Below are positions 1 to 7,597 of a DNA stretch of 32,226 bases, piece after piece. Location: the NCBI GenBank assembly GCA_020846655.1, contig JADLDL010000079.1, positions 1 through 32,226 of the forward strand. Direction: 5' to 3'. The translations under genes were made by a program, and so were the position numbers. The notes below the pieces were generated by a model. The model saw only the letters and a list, made by a program, of their open reading frames with translations. It made no database searches and was not told where the DNA came from. Each line of letters starts with the position of its first letter. The first letter of the stretch is position 1. This stretch comes from Saprospiraceae bacterium. GTDB lineage: Bacteria; Bacteroidota; Bacteroidia; Chitinophagales; Saprospiraceae.

Positions 1-2345
1 ATCACCGGCGCCGATTTTTCCAGTTTGAGCAAAATCTGCTGGCCATAGTAGTTGCGGATGCGCGGTACCTGGGGCAAAACCGGCCCCAGCACCCGTTCGC
101 CCATCGACTGGCGCAGCAATTTGCCAAACAGGGCGGCCGCCTGGTGCACGATTTTTTCGTCCTTGTGCTGGAGCGTGATGTGGATCAGGCGCACAAATGG
201 CGGGTACCGGAAATCCTGCCGCTCCTGTATTTCCCGGGCAAAAAAGCCGGCAAAATCATGTCGGATCACTTCTTTCAGCACCGGGTGGCCGGGGTCCCAG
301 GCCTGCACGAGCACTTGTCCTTGCTTATGTTTGCGGCCGGCCCGGCCGGCCACCTGGGTGAGCAACTGGTAGGCCCGCTCGCCGGCCCGGAAATCGGGGA
401 AGCGGATCAGTTGATCGGCGCCCAGCACGCCTACAATGCCCACATGCTCGAAATCCAGGCCTTTGGTCACCATTTGGGTGCCGACGAGGATGTCGAGCCG
501 TTTTTCTTCAAAATCATTCAAAATAGTCGTCAGGCTGTTTTTCGTGCCGGCGGTGTCCAGGTCCAGGCGGCCAATGCGCGCCTCGGGCAGGAAGAGTTTG
601 AGTTCGTCCTCGATTTTTTCGGTGCCGAAACCGAGCAGACCCACCTTGCCGCTGTGGCAGGCGGGACATACGGTAGCGGGGTCCTGCTGGTAGCCGCAGT
701 AGTGGCAGCGCAGGCGGTTGATGTGTTTGTGGTAGGTGAGGCTCACGTCGCAGTGGCGGCATTGGGCCGTCCAGCCGCAGAGCTGGCATTCGAGGATAGG
801 GGAGTAGCCCCGGCGGTTTTGGAACAGGATCGCCTGTTCGCCCCGGGCCAGGGCTGCTTTCAGGCCTTCGAGCAGTGCCGGCGAAAAAATGCCCTGCATC
901 TGTTTGGTTTTGTGCAGTTCGCGCAGGTCGACGGCCCGGATTTCGGGCATGCGCAAGCCGCCGAAGCGCTCCGTCATCTCCACCAGGCCGTATTTGCCCG
1001 ACTGGGCATTGAAATAACTTTCCACCGAGGGCGTGGCGGTGCCCAGCAGCACCTTGGCGCCGTACAGGCCGGCCAGGTAAATGGCGGTGTCGCGGGCATT
1101 GTAGCGCGGGTTGGGGTCGTATTGTTTGAACGAGGGGTCGTGCTCCTCGTCGACGATAATCAGTTGCAGGTTTTGAAAGGGCAGAAACAGGCCCGAGCGG
1201 GCGGCCAGCAGCACGGGTTTGCCGGAGGCGGCGGCGCGCCATACCTCCACGCGTTCCTGGTAGTTGATTTTGGAGTGGTACACCGCCACGTCGGCGCCAA
1301 ACACGCGCTGCAGGCGGCTGATGATGTGGGTGGTGAGGCCGATTTCGGGCAGGAGGTACAGCACCTGGCCGCCTTGGAGCAGCACTTCGCGCATCAGTTC
1401 GAGGTACACGCGGGTTTTGCCGCTGCCCGTCACACCGTGGAGCAGCACGGTGCTTTTGTCGCGGAAATGGGCGTGCAATTCCGTGAGGGCCTGGCGTTGC
1501 TGTTCGGAAAGGGCGCCAGCTTCGGCGAGTTCGTCTTCAAACCCGGCGACCCGGCTCACTTCGCGTTCGTAGAGTTCGAGGATGTTTTTTTTGACTAAAC
1601 TGCGAATAGCCGATTCGGAGGCGTCGGCTTTGTCGAGCACTTCCTGGCGGCGCACGAAGCTGCTTTTTTGCTGGAGTTGGAGAAAGGCGAGCAGCACATC
1701 GGTTTGGCGTTCGTATTTTTCCAGTTCGTCCAGCACGGGGCGGAGCAGGTCCTGGTTGGAGCGATAGGGTTCGGCGAGGCGCAGGGCCATTACTTTTTTG
1801 GGCCGGTATTTTTCCTGCAAATCTTCGCGCAGCGACAGCACGCCTTTGGCGAGCAGGCGCTGGACGACCGGGAACACCGTTTTTGTATTGAGGATTTTCC
1901 GCACGTCGTCGATGCTGATCTCGCCTTGCAGGAGCAGGGCTTCGGCCAGGAGATACTCGTCGCTGTCCAGTTCGGAAAAATCGTCGCCAAAGGCGGGGTT
2001 GGCCACCAGTTTGGTTTCGCTGGTGAGTTTGAGGTGGCCGGGCAGGGCGGCGCTCATCACTTCGCCGAGGGTACAGCAGTAGTAATCGGCGAGCCATTGC
2101 CAGAGCCGGAGTTGGGGGGTGTTGACCACTGGGGTTTCATCCAGCACAGCCACCACCGGCTTCACGCGGTAGTCGGGCTGGTCGGTGTGTACGCGCTCGA
2201 TGATGCCGCTGTACAGTTTGTTTTTGCCGAAGGGGACCTCCACGCGCAGGCCGGTTTGCACCAGGGGCGCCAGCTCGTCCGGCACTGCATAGGTGTAGCA
2301 GCGTTTGGGCAAGGCCAGGGGAAGGATCACGTCGACGTAGGTCAT
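1..2345 (-). CDS. priA: Primosomal protein N' (replication restart helicase PriA), C-terminus cut by window edge
   Basis: Superfamily 2 DNA helicase that reloads the replisome at stalled forks. The reading frame is open from the ATG at 2345 to position 1 (about 781 residues). The family is usually a little over 800 residues in this phylum, so only the last few tens of residues are missing. The N-terminus (MTYVDVILPLALPKRCYTYA) is the typical 3'-end DNA-binding domain. Walker A GVTGSGKT is at about residues 304-311, followed by a DEEHD box. Next come ILFQNRRGYSP and then the zinc-binding cysteine cluster, with CxxC pairs from about residue 520 to 565. The helicase C lobe (GTQMVTKGLDF, QVAGRAGR) follows. 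The gene is divergent from infC. Identity is certain; only the C-terminal end is unseen. Confidence 0.97.
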   Translation of the reverse strand, partial: MTYVDVILPLALPKRCYTYAVPDELAPLVQTGLRVEVPFGKNKLYSGIIERVHTDQPDYRVKPVVAVLDETPVVNTPQLRLWQWLADYYCCTLGEVMSAALPGHLKLTSETKLVANPAFGDDFSELDSDEYLLAEALLLQGEISIDDVRKILNTKTVFPVVQRLLAKGVLSLREDLQEKYRPKKVMALRLAEPYRSNQDLLRPVLDELEKYERQTDVLLAFLQLQQKSSFVRRQEVLDKADASESAIRSLVKKNILELYEREVSRVAGFEDELAEAGALSEQQRQALTELHAHFRDKSTVLLHGVTGSGKTRVYLELMREVLLQGGQVLYLLPEIGLTTHIISRLQRVFGADVAVYHSKINYQERVEVWRAAASGKPVLLAARSGLFLPFQNLQLIIVDEEHDPSFKQYDPNPRYNARDTAIYLAGLYGAKVLLGTATPSVESYFNAQSGKYGLVEMTERFGGLRMPEIRAVDLRELHKTKQMQGIFSPALLEGLKAALARGEQAILFQNRRGYSPILECQLCGWTAQCRHCDVSLTYHKHINRLRCHYCGYQQDPATVCPACHSGKVGLLGFGTEKIEDELKLFLPEARIGRLDLDTAGTKNSLTTILNDFEEKRLDILVGTQMVTKGLDFEHVGIVGVLGADQLIRFPDFRAGERAYQLLTQVAGRAGRKHKQGQVLVQAWDPGHPVLKEVIRHDFAGFFAREIQERQDFRYPPFVRLIHITLQHKDEKIVHQAAALFGKLLRQSMGERVLGPVLPQVPRIRNYYGQQILLKLEKSAPV

Positions 2346-2414
2346 GGAGGAGGGTTGGGGGTGGTTTTCTTATGAAACGGAGGGCCGGAAGCGGTGGGCG
2401 GCGCGGCTGGGTTG

Positions 2415-2422
2415 CAAACCTA
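2415..2422 (-). promoter_or_regulatory. Putative Bacteroidota -7 box for priA
   Basis: The minus strand reads TAGGTTTG here, matching the TAnnTTTG -7 consensus of the Bacteroidota primary sigma factor. It lies about 70 bp upstream of the priA start. I did not find a convincing upstream TTTG at the usual 19-21 bp spacing, so this rests on the -7 box alone. Confidence 0.4.
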
Positions 2423-2474
2423 AAACAAAAAATTTTTTTTCCGGGTGGTAAACGGCATTGCAGTAAATAATGTT

Positions 2475-2482
2475 TACTTTTG
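2475..2482 (+). promoter_or_regulatory. Putative Bacteroidota -7 box for infC
   Basis: TACTTTTG matches TAnnTTTG. It would give an untranslated leader of about 110 nt before the infC TTG start. It sits in the divergent priA/infC spacer. No clear -33 TTTG at ideal spacing is visible. Confidence 0.4.
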
Positions 2483-2601
2483 TGCATTGTAGTTCAATTG
2501 TGGCGCTGGGTATTCGGTAGCGACTCCGGGTATCCAATTTTTTTTCCCGGCGCCATAGCCAGTATCCGGATCGAATTTTATTCACAAAACAATCATTTTA
2601 A

Positions 2602-3387
2602 TTGGCATTAAAACCTTCCTCACCCAAACCTGGCGGTGGCCAAAACCGCCCGGGGGGTAACAGCTCCAACCGGCCCGGTAGTGGCCCGAATCGCCCGGGT
2701 GGCGGTCCCAATCGTCCCGGCGGCGGCCCAGGTGGCCCGCGGCCCAGTGGCCCCGGCGGTCCTCCCAGCGGCCCGCGGCCCAGCGGTCCTGGCGGCCCTC
2801 CCGGCGGCCGGCGGCCGTTTCCACCCCGGCAACAACAAGCCGAGCACCGCATCAATGAGTTTATCCGGGTTCCGGAGTTGCGCCTGGTGGGCGACAACCT
2901 CGAAGAGATTTCGCAAGCCGTTGGCCAACCGGTAGAAGCCGGTATTTACCAAACGACACAACTGATGACTTGGGCCGAAGAGATGACCCTGGACCTGGTT
3001 GAAATCTCGCCCAACGCCGTACCGCCTGTAGCCCGGATTGTGGACTACAACAAGTTCCTTTACCAGAAACGCAAGAAGGAAAAGGAAATGAAAGCCAACG
3101 CGGTCAAACAACAACTCAAAGAGATCCGCTTCGGTCCGGAAACGGGCGAGCACGATTTTGAATTCAAACTGCGCCACGCGAAAAACTTCCTCGGCGAAGG
3201 CAACAAGGTAAAGGCCTACGTACAATTCCGCGGCCGGGCCATCGTCTTCAAAGACCGTGGCGAGCTGCTGCTGCTCCGTTTTTTGAAAGAATTGGAAGAC
3301 TTCGGCGCACCCGAGCAATTGCCCCGCATGGACGGCAAACGCATGATGGTCATCATCGCTCCGAAAAAAACAGGAGCGAAAAAATAA
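2602..3387 (+). CDS. infC: Translation initiation factor IF-3 with Pro/Gly-rich N-terminal extension, TTG start
   Basis: IF-3 binds the 30S subunit and enforces correct start-codon and initiator-tRNA selection. The conserved protein begins near residue 84 (INEFIRVPELRLVGDN) and runs to residue 261, a normal IF-3 length. The linker is rich in Lys (YQKRKKEKEMK) and the C-domain is intact (AYVQFRGRAI). Residues 1-80 are a low-complexity tract of Pro, Gly, Arg, Asn and Ser with repeated NRPGG and GPRPSGPGGPP blocks. TTG at 2602 is immediately preceded by an in-frame TAA, and no ATG occurs in frame before the core, so a non-ATG start is forced. This fits the known habit of infC using rare starts (AUU in E. 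coli) for autoregulation. It precedes rpmI and rplT as in most bacteria, but with a 258-bp gap and a separate promoter for rpmI. Confidence 0.95.
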   Translation: MALKPSSPKPGGGQNRPGGNSSNRPGSGPNRPGGGPNRPGGGPGGPRPSGPGGPPSGPRPSGPGGPPGGRRPFPPRQQQAEHRINEFIRVPELRLVGDNLEEISQAVGQPVEAGIYQTTQLMTWAEEMTLDLVEISPNAVPPVARIVDYNKFLYQKRKKEKEMKANAVKQQLKEIRFGPETGEHDFEFKLRHAKNFLGEGNKVKAYVQFRGRAIVFKDRGELLLLRFLKELEDFGAPEQLPRMDGKRMMVIIAPKKTGAKK

Positions 3388-3390
3388 ATT

Positions 3391-3600
3391 TTTAATGTGG
3401 CCAATTACTTAATGTGGCCAATGAGACCAATGTGATTTAATTTTTTAATGTGCTAATGGAGGTGCTAGTTTGCCATTCCTGTTTTTAAACATTCCCACCT
3501 TCATTTCATTGGCCACATTGGTCTCATTAGCCACATTGACCACATTCATCCAATTCGCCCCATTAAAAATATTTGGCCACATTTGTTAATTGGCCACATT
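3391..3600. repeat. Intergenic repeats of a TGGCCACATT-type motif with a 24-bp inverted repeat
   Basis: The infC-rpmI spacer is AT-rich and built from many copies of a short motif, AATGTGGCCA and its complement. The arms 3411-3434 and 3514-3537 are reverse complements over 24 bp with one mismatch, separated by 79 bp. Direct copies of the motif also occur at 3393-3405, 3571-3580 and 3590-3600. The block could form a long stem in a read-through transcript from infC, or be a decayed repeat element. No coding potential is evident. Confidence 0.8.
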
Positions 3601-3614
3601 TCATCCTATCTTTG
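3582..3614 (+). promoter_or_regulatory. Bacteroidota promoter for rpmI-rplT
   Basis: TTTG at 3582-3585, a 21-bp spacer, then TATCTTTG at 3607-3614. This is a full match to the TTTG-N19-21-TAnnTTTG consensus. The start codon of rpmI lies 31 bp beyond the -7 box. It is the best promoter in the window. Confidence 0.75.
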
Positions 3615-3645
3615 CGCTCCATTTTTAAAAAAATACATTTTTGCC

Positions 3646-3840
3646 ATGCCGAAAATGAAGACCCACTCCGGCGCTAAGAAGCGTTTCAAAGTTACCGGCT
3701 CTGGGAAAGTCAAACGCAACCGGGCCAGAATGCGCCACCTGATGCGTAAAAAAACAACAAAAGCAAAACGCCACCTGCGCGGTGGAGTCATTGTGGACAA
3801 GACGGAACACGCTCGTATCGAGCGCCTGTTGGCCATATAA
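3646..3840 (+). CDS. rpmI: 50S ribosomal protein L35
   Basis: A 64-residue basic protein of the large ribosomal subunit. It starts [20 protein letters not shown], the hallmark N-terminus of bL35. The frame is open upstream to 3583, but ATG 3646 gives the exact family N-terminus and follows the promoter at a sensible distance. Its order between infC and rplT is conserved across bacteria. Confidence 0.98.
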   Translation: MPKMKTHSGAKKRFKVTGSGKVKRNRARMRHLMRKKTTKAKRHLRGGVIVDKTEHARIERLLAI

Positions 3841-3883
3841 TTGCCTTTTGTTGACCGGCGGCCGAGGGCTGCCGCAGCGCTTG

Positions 3884-3908
3884 CCCGTTCTGAACCAGCG
3901 GGTTTTTT
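3884..3908 (+). terminator. Small hairpin with T6 between rpmI and rplT
   Basis: CCCG (bulge TT) CTG pairs with CAG CGGG around an AAC loop and is followed by six T. A second GC-rich stem, GCGGC/GCCGC, lies just upstream at about 3859-3876. It resembles an intrinsic terminator or attenuator that could reduce read-through from rpmI into rplT. Confidence 0.45.
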
Positions 3909-4004
3909 ACCCTTATTTTTTAACGAGGACCTTGGCTAAAGCATTTGCGACATCGCACAACTGCTGCTCCGCAAATCCCAAGGTTGTACTAAAAAATCAC
4001 ACAC

Positions 4005-4352
4005 ATGCCAAGAGCAACCAACAACCCGGCCAGCCGTGCTCGCCGGAGAAAAATCATGAAAGCCGCCCGCGGCTTTTTCGGCGCTCGTTCCAAAGTGTAC
4101 ACCGTAGCGAAAAACACGCTGGAAAAAGGTTGGCAATACGCCTTCCGCGACCGCAAATTCAAAAAACGCACCTACCGCCGCCTCTGGATTGCGCGGATCA
4201 ACGCCGCCACCCGTATGGAAGGACTGAGTTACAGCCGCTTCATCCATGCCGTTAGCCAAAAAGGCATTGCACTCAACCGCAAAGCCCTGGCCGACCTGGC
4301 GCTGAACCATCCGACGACGTTCAAGGCGATCATCGATAACGTAAAAGGATAA
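4005..4352 (+). CDS. rplT: 50S ribosomal protein L20
   Basis: bL20, 115 residues, an early-assembly 23S rRNA-binding protein and a translational autoregulator of this operon in other bacteria. It starts [20 protein letters not shown] and contains [15 protein letters not shown] and the YSRFIHA segment of the family, with normal length. A spacer of 164 bp separates it from rpmI. The spacer contains hairpins, so some leader control is possible but not shown. Confidence 0.98.
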   Translation: MPRATNNPASRARRRKIMKAARGFFGARSKVYTVAKNTLEKGWQYAFRDRKFKKRTYRRLWIARINAATRMEGLSYSRFIHAVSQKGIALNRKALADLALNHPTTFKAIIDNVKG

Positions 4353-4406
4353 GCCACGCCGCGCTTTGCTGCGCCGTGCCCATCCAGTACTTACATTTCG
4401 GGGACA

Positions 4407-4447
4407 AAACGAGGAACCGGCTTTACGCCGTTCCTCGTTTGTTTTTG
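4407..4447 (+). terminator. Intrinsic terminator after rplT
   Basis: AAACGAGGAA at 4407-4416 pairs with TTCCTCGTTT at 4431-4440. The stem extends inward as CCGG(C)/GCCG with a small bulge, and a T-rich tail follows (GTTTTTG). Confidence 0.8.
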
Positions 4448-4580
4448 GAGAGGGTACCGTCCACATCGTACAAAGTACCTGGATTGTTCCAAAAAATGCC
4501 GGAAATGCCGGAACTTCCGCCCCGTAACCGCTTCCACCATTGTAGAACATTAACCAATCCGCTTACTAACACTTGAAACT

Positions 4581-5387
4581 ATGAAAAAAGCGCTACTTCT
4601 GCCTTTCCTATTCGCTTTGCTGACGCCCTTTTTCACCAACGCACAAGTTTGTACCCGCGACTCCAACATCCTCCAAACCGGCGGATTGCTCTCTCCCGCT
4701 CCCTACGCCCCCGACTCCCCGTTTTATAACCTGAAACCCGCCTGTATCGGCGACTCCTACAACCAGTCCGTGACGGTGTTTGTGCCAGATTCCTTCAACT
4801 ACCAGGGCCTGATCAAAGTGAAAATCAACAGTGTAAGTATCCCGACCACCGGCGCCATCGGCAATTTCCCGGCCGGTATGACTTATAGCTGCGACCCGCC
4901 CAACTGCGTGTTCCAGCCCCTGACCCTCGGTTGTATCCTCCTCAACGGCACCCCCGCTAGCAGCAACCCGGCGGACACGGTCGACCTCGAAATCACCGCC
5001 AACGTCTCGACGATCATCGGCACCTATCCGGTGAAATTCCCGGGCGACGCCGCGCCGGGCAACCACTACTACCTGATTGTCAAAGAAATGGGTAACTGTG
5101 CTGCCTCCGGTGTTTCGGATGCCGGCAGCCCGTTCAGCGAAATGCGCGCGATGCCCAATCCGGTAAGCCAGCAAACGACCATCGAGGTGCTGTCTACCCA
5201 GTCCGGCGATTTCCAGTTTGAAGTATTCGACCTGCTCGGCAAACGGGTGCACGCCCGGACGGTATCGCTGTTCGAAGGCGCCAACCAGTTTACGTTCGAT
5301 GTCGCGACCTTGCCCGCCGGCACCTATGTGTACACCTTGGGCAATGCCACCGCCGGCAAATCGCTGCGCCGCCTGGTAAAAATGTAA
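4581..5387 (+). CDS. Secreted protein with T9SS type A sorting domain
   Basis: 268 residues. Residues 1-21 are a signal peptide (MKK, hydrophobic core, cleavage near TNA/Q). The middle part, about 30-180, is a cysteine-containing beta-rich domain I cannot assign to a named family. Residues from about 190 to the end form a type A sorting domain (AMPNPVSQQTTIEV, FEVFDLLGKRV, LPAGTYVYTL, a terminal short basic strand), which directs export through the type IX system and usually removal or anchoring at the cell surface. The central domain resembles the N-terminal domain of the next gene (a shared order of GxxYxxxxxxxVP, a glycine-rich LPPG/FPAG turn and a C-containing GTP segment), so the pair are probably paralogues. 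Function is unknown. Confidence 0.85.
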   Translation: MKKALLLPFLFALLTPFFTNAQVCTRDSNILQTGGLLSPAPYAPDSPFYNLKPACIGDSYNQSVTVFVPDSFNYQGLIKVKINSVSIPTTGAIGNFPAGMTYSCDPPNCVFQPLTLGCILLNGTPASSNPADTVDLEITANVSTIIGTYPVKFPGDAAPGNHYYLIVKEMGNCAASGVSDAGSPFSEMRAMPNPVSQQTTIEVLSTQSGDFQFEVFDLLGKRVHARTVSLFEGANQFTFDVATLPAGTYVYTLGNATAGKSLRRLVKM

Positions 5388-5412
5388 GTTGTTCAACTTA
5401 ATCGGGTACGTG

Positions 5413-5451
5413 GAAGCGGCTGTGCTGTATAGTGTTGAGCACAGCCGCTTC
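5413..5451 (+). terminator. Strong hairpin downstream of the first T9SS protein gene
   Basis: A perfect 14-bp stem, GAAGCGGCTGTGCT at 5413-5426 with AGCACAGCCGCTTC at 5438-5451, around an 11-nt loop. No T-run follows, so it may work as a transcript-end stabiliser or as a weak terminator. Confidence 0.6.
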
Positions 5452-5558
5452 TACATGCCCAACGACTTCCGGTCTTTTGAAAAGTTGTTGCCGCCTTTGG
5501 CCCTAATCCAATTTCCCCACCGCGCAACGCATTTTTTTTACACTTAAAACCGGTTGCT

Positions 5559-7361
5559 ATGCGACAACTTCTCCTCTCCTGCACCCTTTTCCTGTTGTTG
5601 TTTACGTCCCTGGCCGCCCAAAACGGATGCCCGGGCTGTACGGTAGATGTGCCCGCCGGGCTGCCTGCCGATACGCTTTTTTTGCCGGCTTTGCCGAATG
5701 GACAAGTGGGCGCCGCCTACGATGAAGATATCTCGTTTCGGGTACCCAAAACCACCACGCCGGTATATGCCGTGGATTCCATCACACCACCCGGCCTCAC
5801 CATCACCAAAATTGAAATCGTAAGCATTCAGGGCCTGCCGCCAGGCCTGTTTTGGCAAGCCAACCAAACCGTGTTTGAAACCGCCACCCAAACGGATGGC
5901 TGCATCAAAATTTGCGGCACCCCGACGCAGTCAGATACCTTTGTCCTGACCGTCAAACTCAAAGCCTCCATCTTCATTTTTACGCAGGAAGCCACCTTCC
6001 CGATGCGCTTGTACGTCGCACCGAAAGTGAGTACAACCGATGGTTTTGAATTGGCCAATTTTGTTGGTTGCGGCGCCACCACCGTTTCATTTACCAATAA
6101 AATTCCCTCCGGCGGCAACCCCGGCATTACCTATGAATGGGATTTGGGCGATGGCACCACCAGCACCGAAGAAAATCCGCCTCCCCATACCTACACGCAG
6201 CCGGGTGTTTACCCGGTGACTTATCACGCCACGATCGATACGGCCGGCTATATCCTGACCAGCGCTACGGTGTTGAGTGCCGATTGTACGGACCTGTTTT
6301 CGTCGGGCCCCGATGTGTACCTGATCCTCAAAGGCCCGAACAACCAGGTGCTCTACAACTCCTCGCCCGAGGTGTCCAACGCTACTTTTCCGCTGGCTTT
6401 TCCGCTCAACCTGTCCATCGACCCGCAGAGCAACTATACGCTGGAACTCTGGGATGAGGATTCCGGATTGGAAGGCGGCGACGATGCCTGCGGCGCTATT
6501 TCGTTCAATATTTTGAGTGGCGACACCCTGGTGTCCGGCGGTTTTACCGTGGCGCTGAACATCGACCACCCGGTGGAAGAAGTGTTTGCCCAGGACACCG
6601 TGATTGTCTATCCACAACCGGCCACCCCTGCCATCCAGGCCAATATGCTCCAGGCTTGTGTGGGCGATCTTGTGGTGCTGAACTCGACGTACGGAGCCGG
6701 CAACCAGTGGTGGCAAAACGGGCAGCCGGTATTTGGGGCTACCGATTTTCTGTTCGCCCCGGATGAAAGCGGGTACTACCAGGTGCAGGTGCTGACCGGC
6801 AACGGCTGCAATGCCATTTCCGACAGTGTTTGGGTGGAGTTTTACGCGCCCCCGGCCATTCCGGCCTGGGTAAATGACCGCAACAACCTCGAAGTGACGG
6901 ATACCACGGCTGTGCCGGATACCTACTCCCTGCAATGGTACCTGTTTGCGGCTCCCATTCCCGGGGCTACCGGCTTTACGTATTGCGCTTCGCAAAGCGG
7001 CGAGTATACCCTGGTACTGGTGGATCTGGAGACCGGCTGTGCCAGCAATTTCGCTGCCAGCATCACCTATGATCCGGCGTTCGACTGCACCCTGGCGGCC
7101 TATGAGCCCAGCGTTCAAGTGCTCAACATTTTCCCAAACCCGGCCGACGCGGCCGTCACGGTCCAATTCAACGAAGTGTTGCAGGATCAGGGCAACTTGT
7201 TGGTATGGGACCTGGCCGGGCGTTTGTTGCACACCCAAACGCTGGAAAAAGGAGCAGCACAGGCCGTATTCAACAGCAGTTGGCTCGACGCCGGCGCCTA
7301 TATCCTGGAGACCCGGACCGGCGTACAACGCTTCCTCGGGCGTTTGTTGATTTTGCGCTAG
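5559..7361 (+). CDS. Multidomain secreted protein with PKD domain and T9SS type A sorting domain
   Basis: 600 residues. Residues 1-20 are a signal peptide ending SLAA/Q. Residues about 25-155 form a domain related to the central part of the preceding gene product. A PKD domain lies at about 172-235 (YEWDLGDGTTS then HTYTQPGVYPVTY). Next comes a beta-rich segment with acidic loops (ELWDEDSGLEGGDD) that may bind calcium. Two Ig-like repeats follow in the 360-510 region (QWWQNGQPV, YYQVQVLTGNGC; LQWYLFAAPIPGATG, YTLVLVDLETGC). The C-terminus from about 519 is a type A sorting domain (VLNIFPNPADAAVTVQF, LLVWDLAGRLL, LDAGAYILE). It is likely a cell-surface or released adhesin-like or structural protein; the ligand is unknown. 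Confidence 0.85.
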   Translation: MRQLLLSCTLFLLLFTSLAAQNGCPGCTVDVPAGLPADTLFLPALPNGQVGAAYDEDISFRVPKTTTPVYAVDSITPPGLTITKIEIVSIQGLPPGLFWQANQTVFETATQTDGCIKICGTPTQSDTFVLTVKLKASIFIFTQEATFPMRLYVAPKVSTTDGFELANFVGCGATTVSFTNKIPSGGNPGITYEWDLGDGTTSTEENPPPHTYTQPGVYPVTYHATIDTAGYILTSATVLSADCTDLFSSGPDVYLILKGPNNQVLYNSSPEVSNATFPLAFPLNLSIDPQSNYTLELWDEDSGLEGGDDACGAISFNILSGDTLVSGGFTVALNIDHPVEEVFAQDTVIVYPQPATPAIQANMLQACVGDLVVLNSTYGAGNQWWQNGQPVFGATDFLFAPDESGYYQVQVLTGNGCNAISDSVWVEFYAPPAIPAWVNDRNNLEVTDTTAVPDTYSLQWYLFAAPIPGATGFTYCASQSGEYTLVLVDLETGCASNFAASITYDPAFDCTLAAYEPSVQVLNIFPNPADAAVTVQFNEVLQDQGNLLVWDLAGRLLHTQTLEKGAAQAVFNSSWLDAGAYILETRTGVQRFLGRLLILR

Positions 7362-7393
7362 AGCAGGTTTCGGAACAGGTATAAAGAATATGG

Positions 7394-7445
7394 GTAAAAG
7401 GGTGATTCCGGCGCAGGATGTATCGCGTGGGATTCACCCTTTTAC
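7394..7445 (+). terminator. Hairpin terminator after the PKD/T9SS gene
   Basis: GTAAAAGGGTGA at 7394-7405 pairs perfectly with TCACCCTTTTAC at 7434-7445, followed by ATTTTGA. Confidence 0.65.
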
Positions 7446-7597
7446 ATTTTGACTTCACGGGAGGTCAATTCATCCAATGAATCCGGCCATTAATCCAACA
7501 GTTTTCAACACCCTGGCAGGCCGGCTTAAACTTGTCCCCGGAAATGAAGACCCTGAGCCAGTATTCCACCAACAGCAACTAATTATTTTTCACGGAT

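Noticed and set aside
144-1598. 484-codon + strand frame over priA
   Set aside because: Antisense shadow of PriA, whose motifs are all intact on the minus strand.
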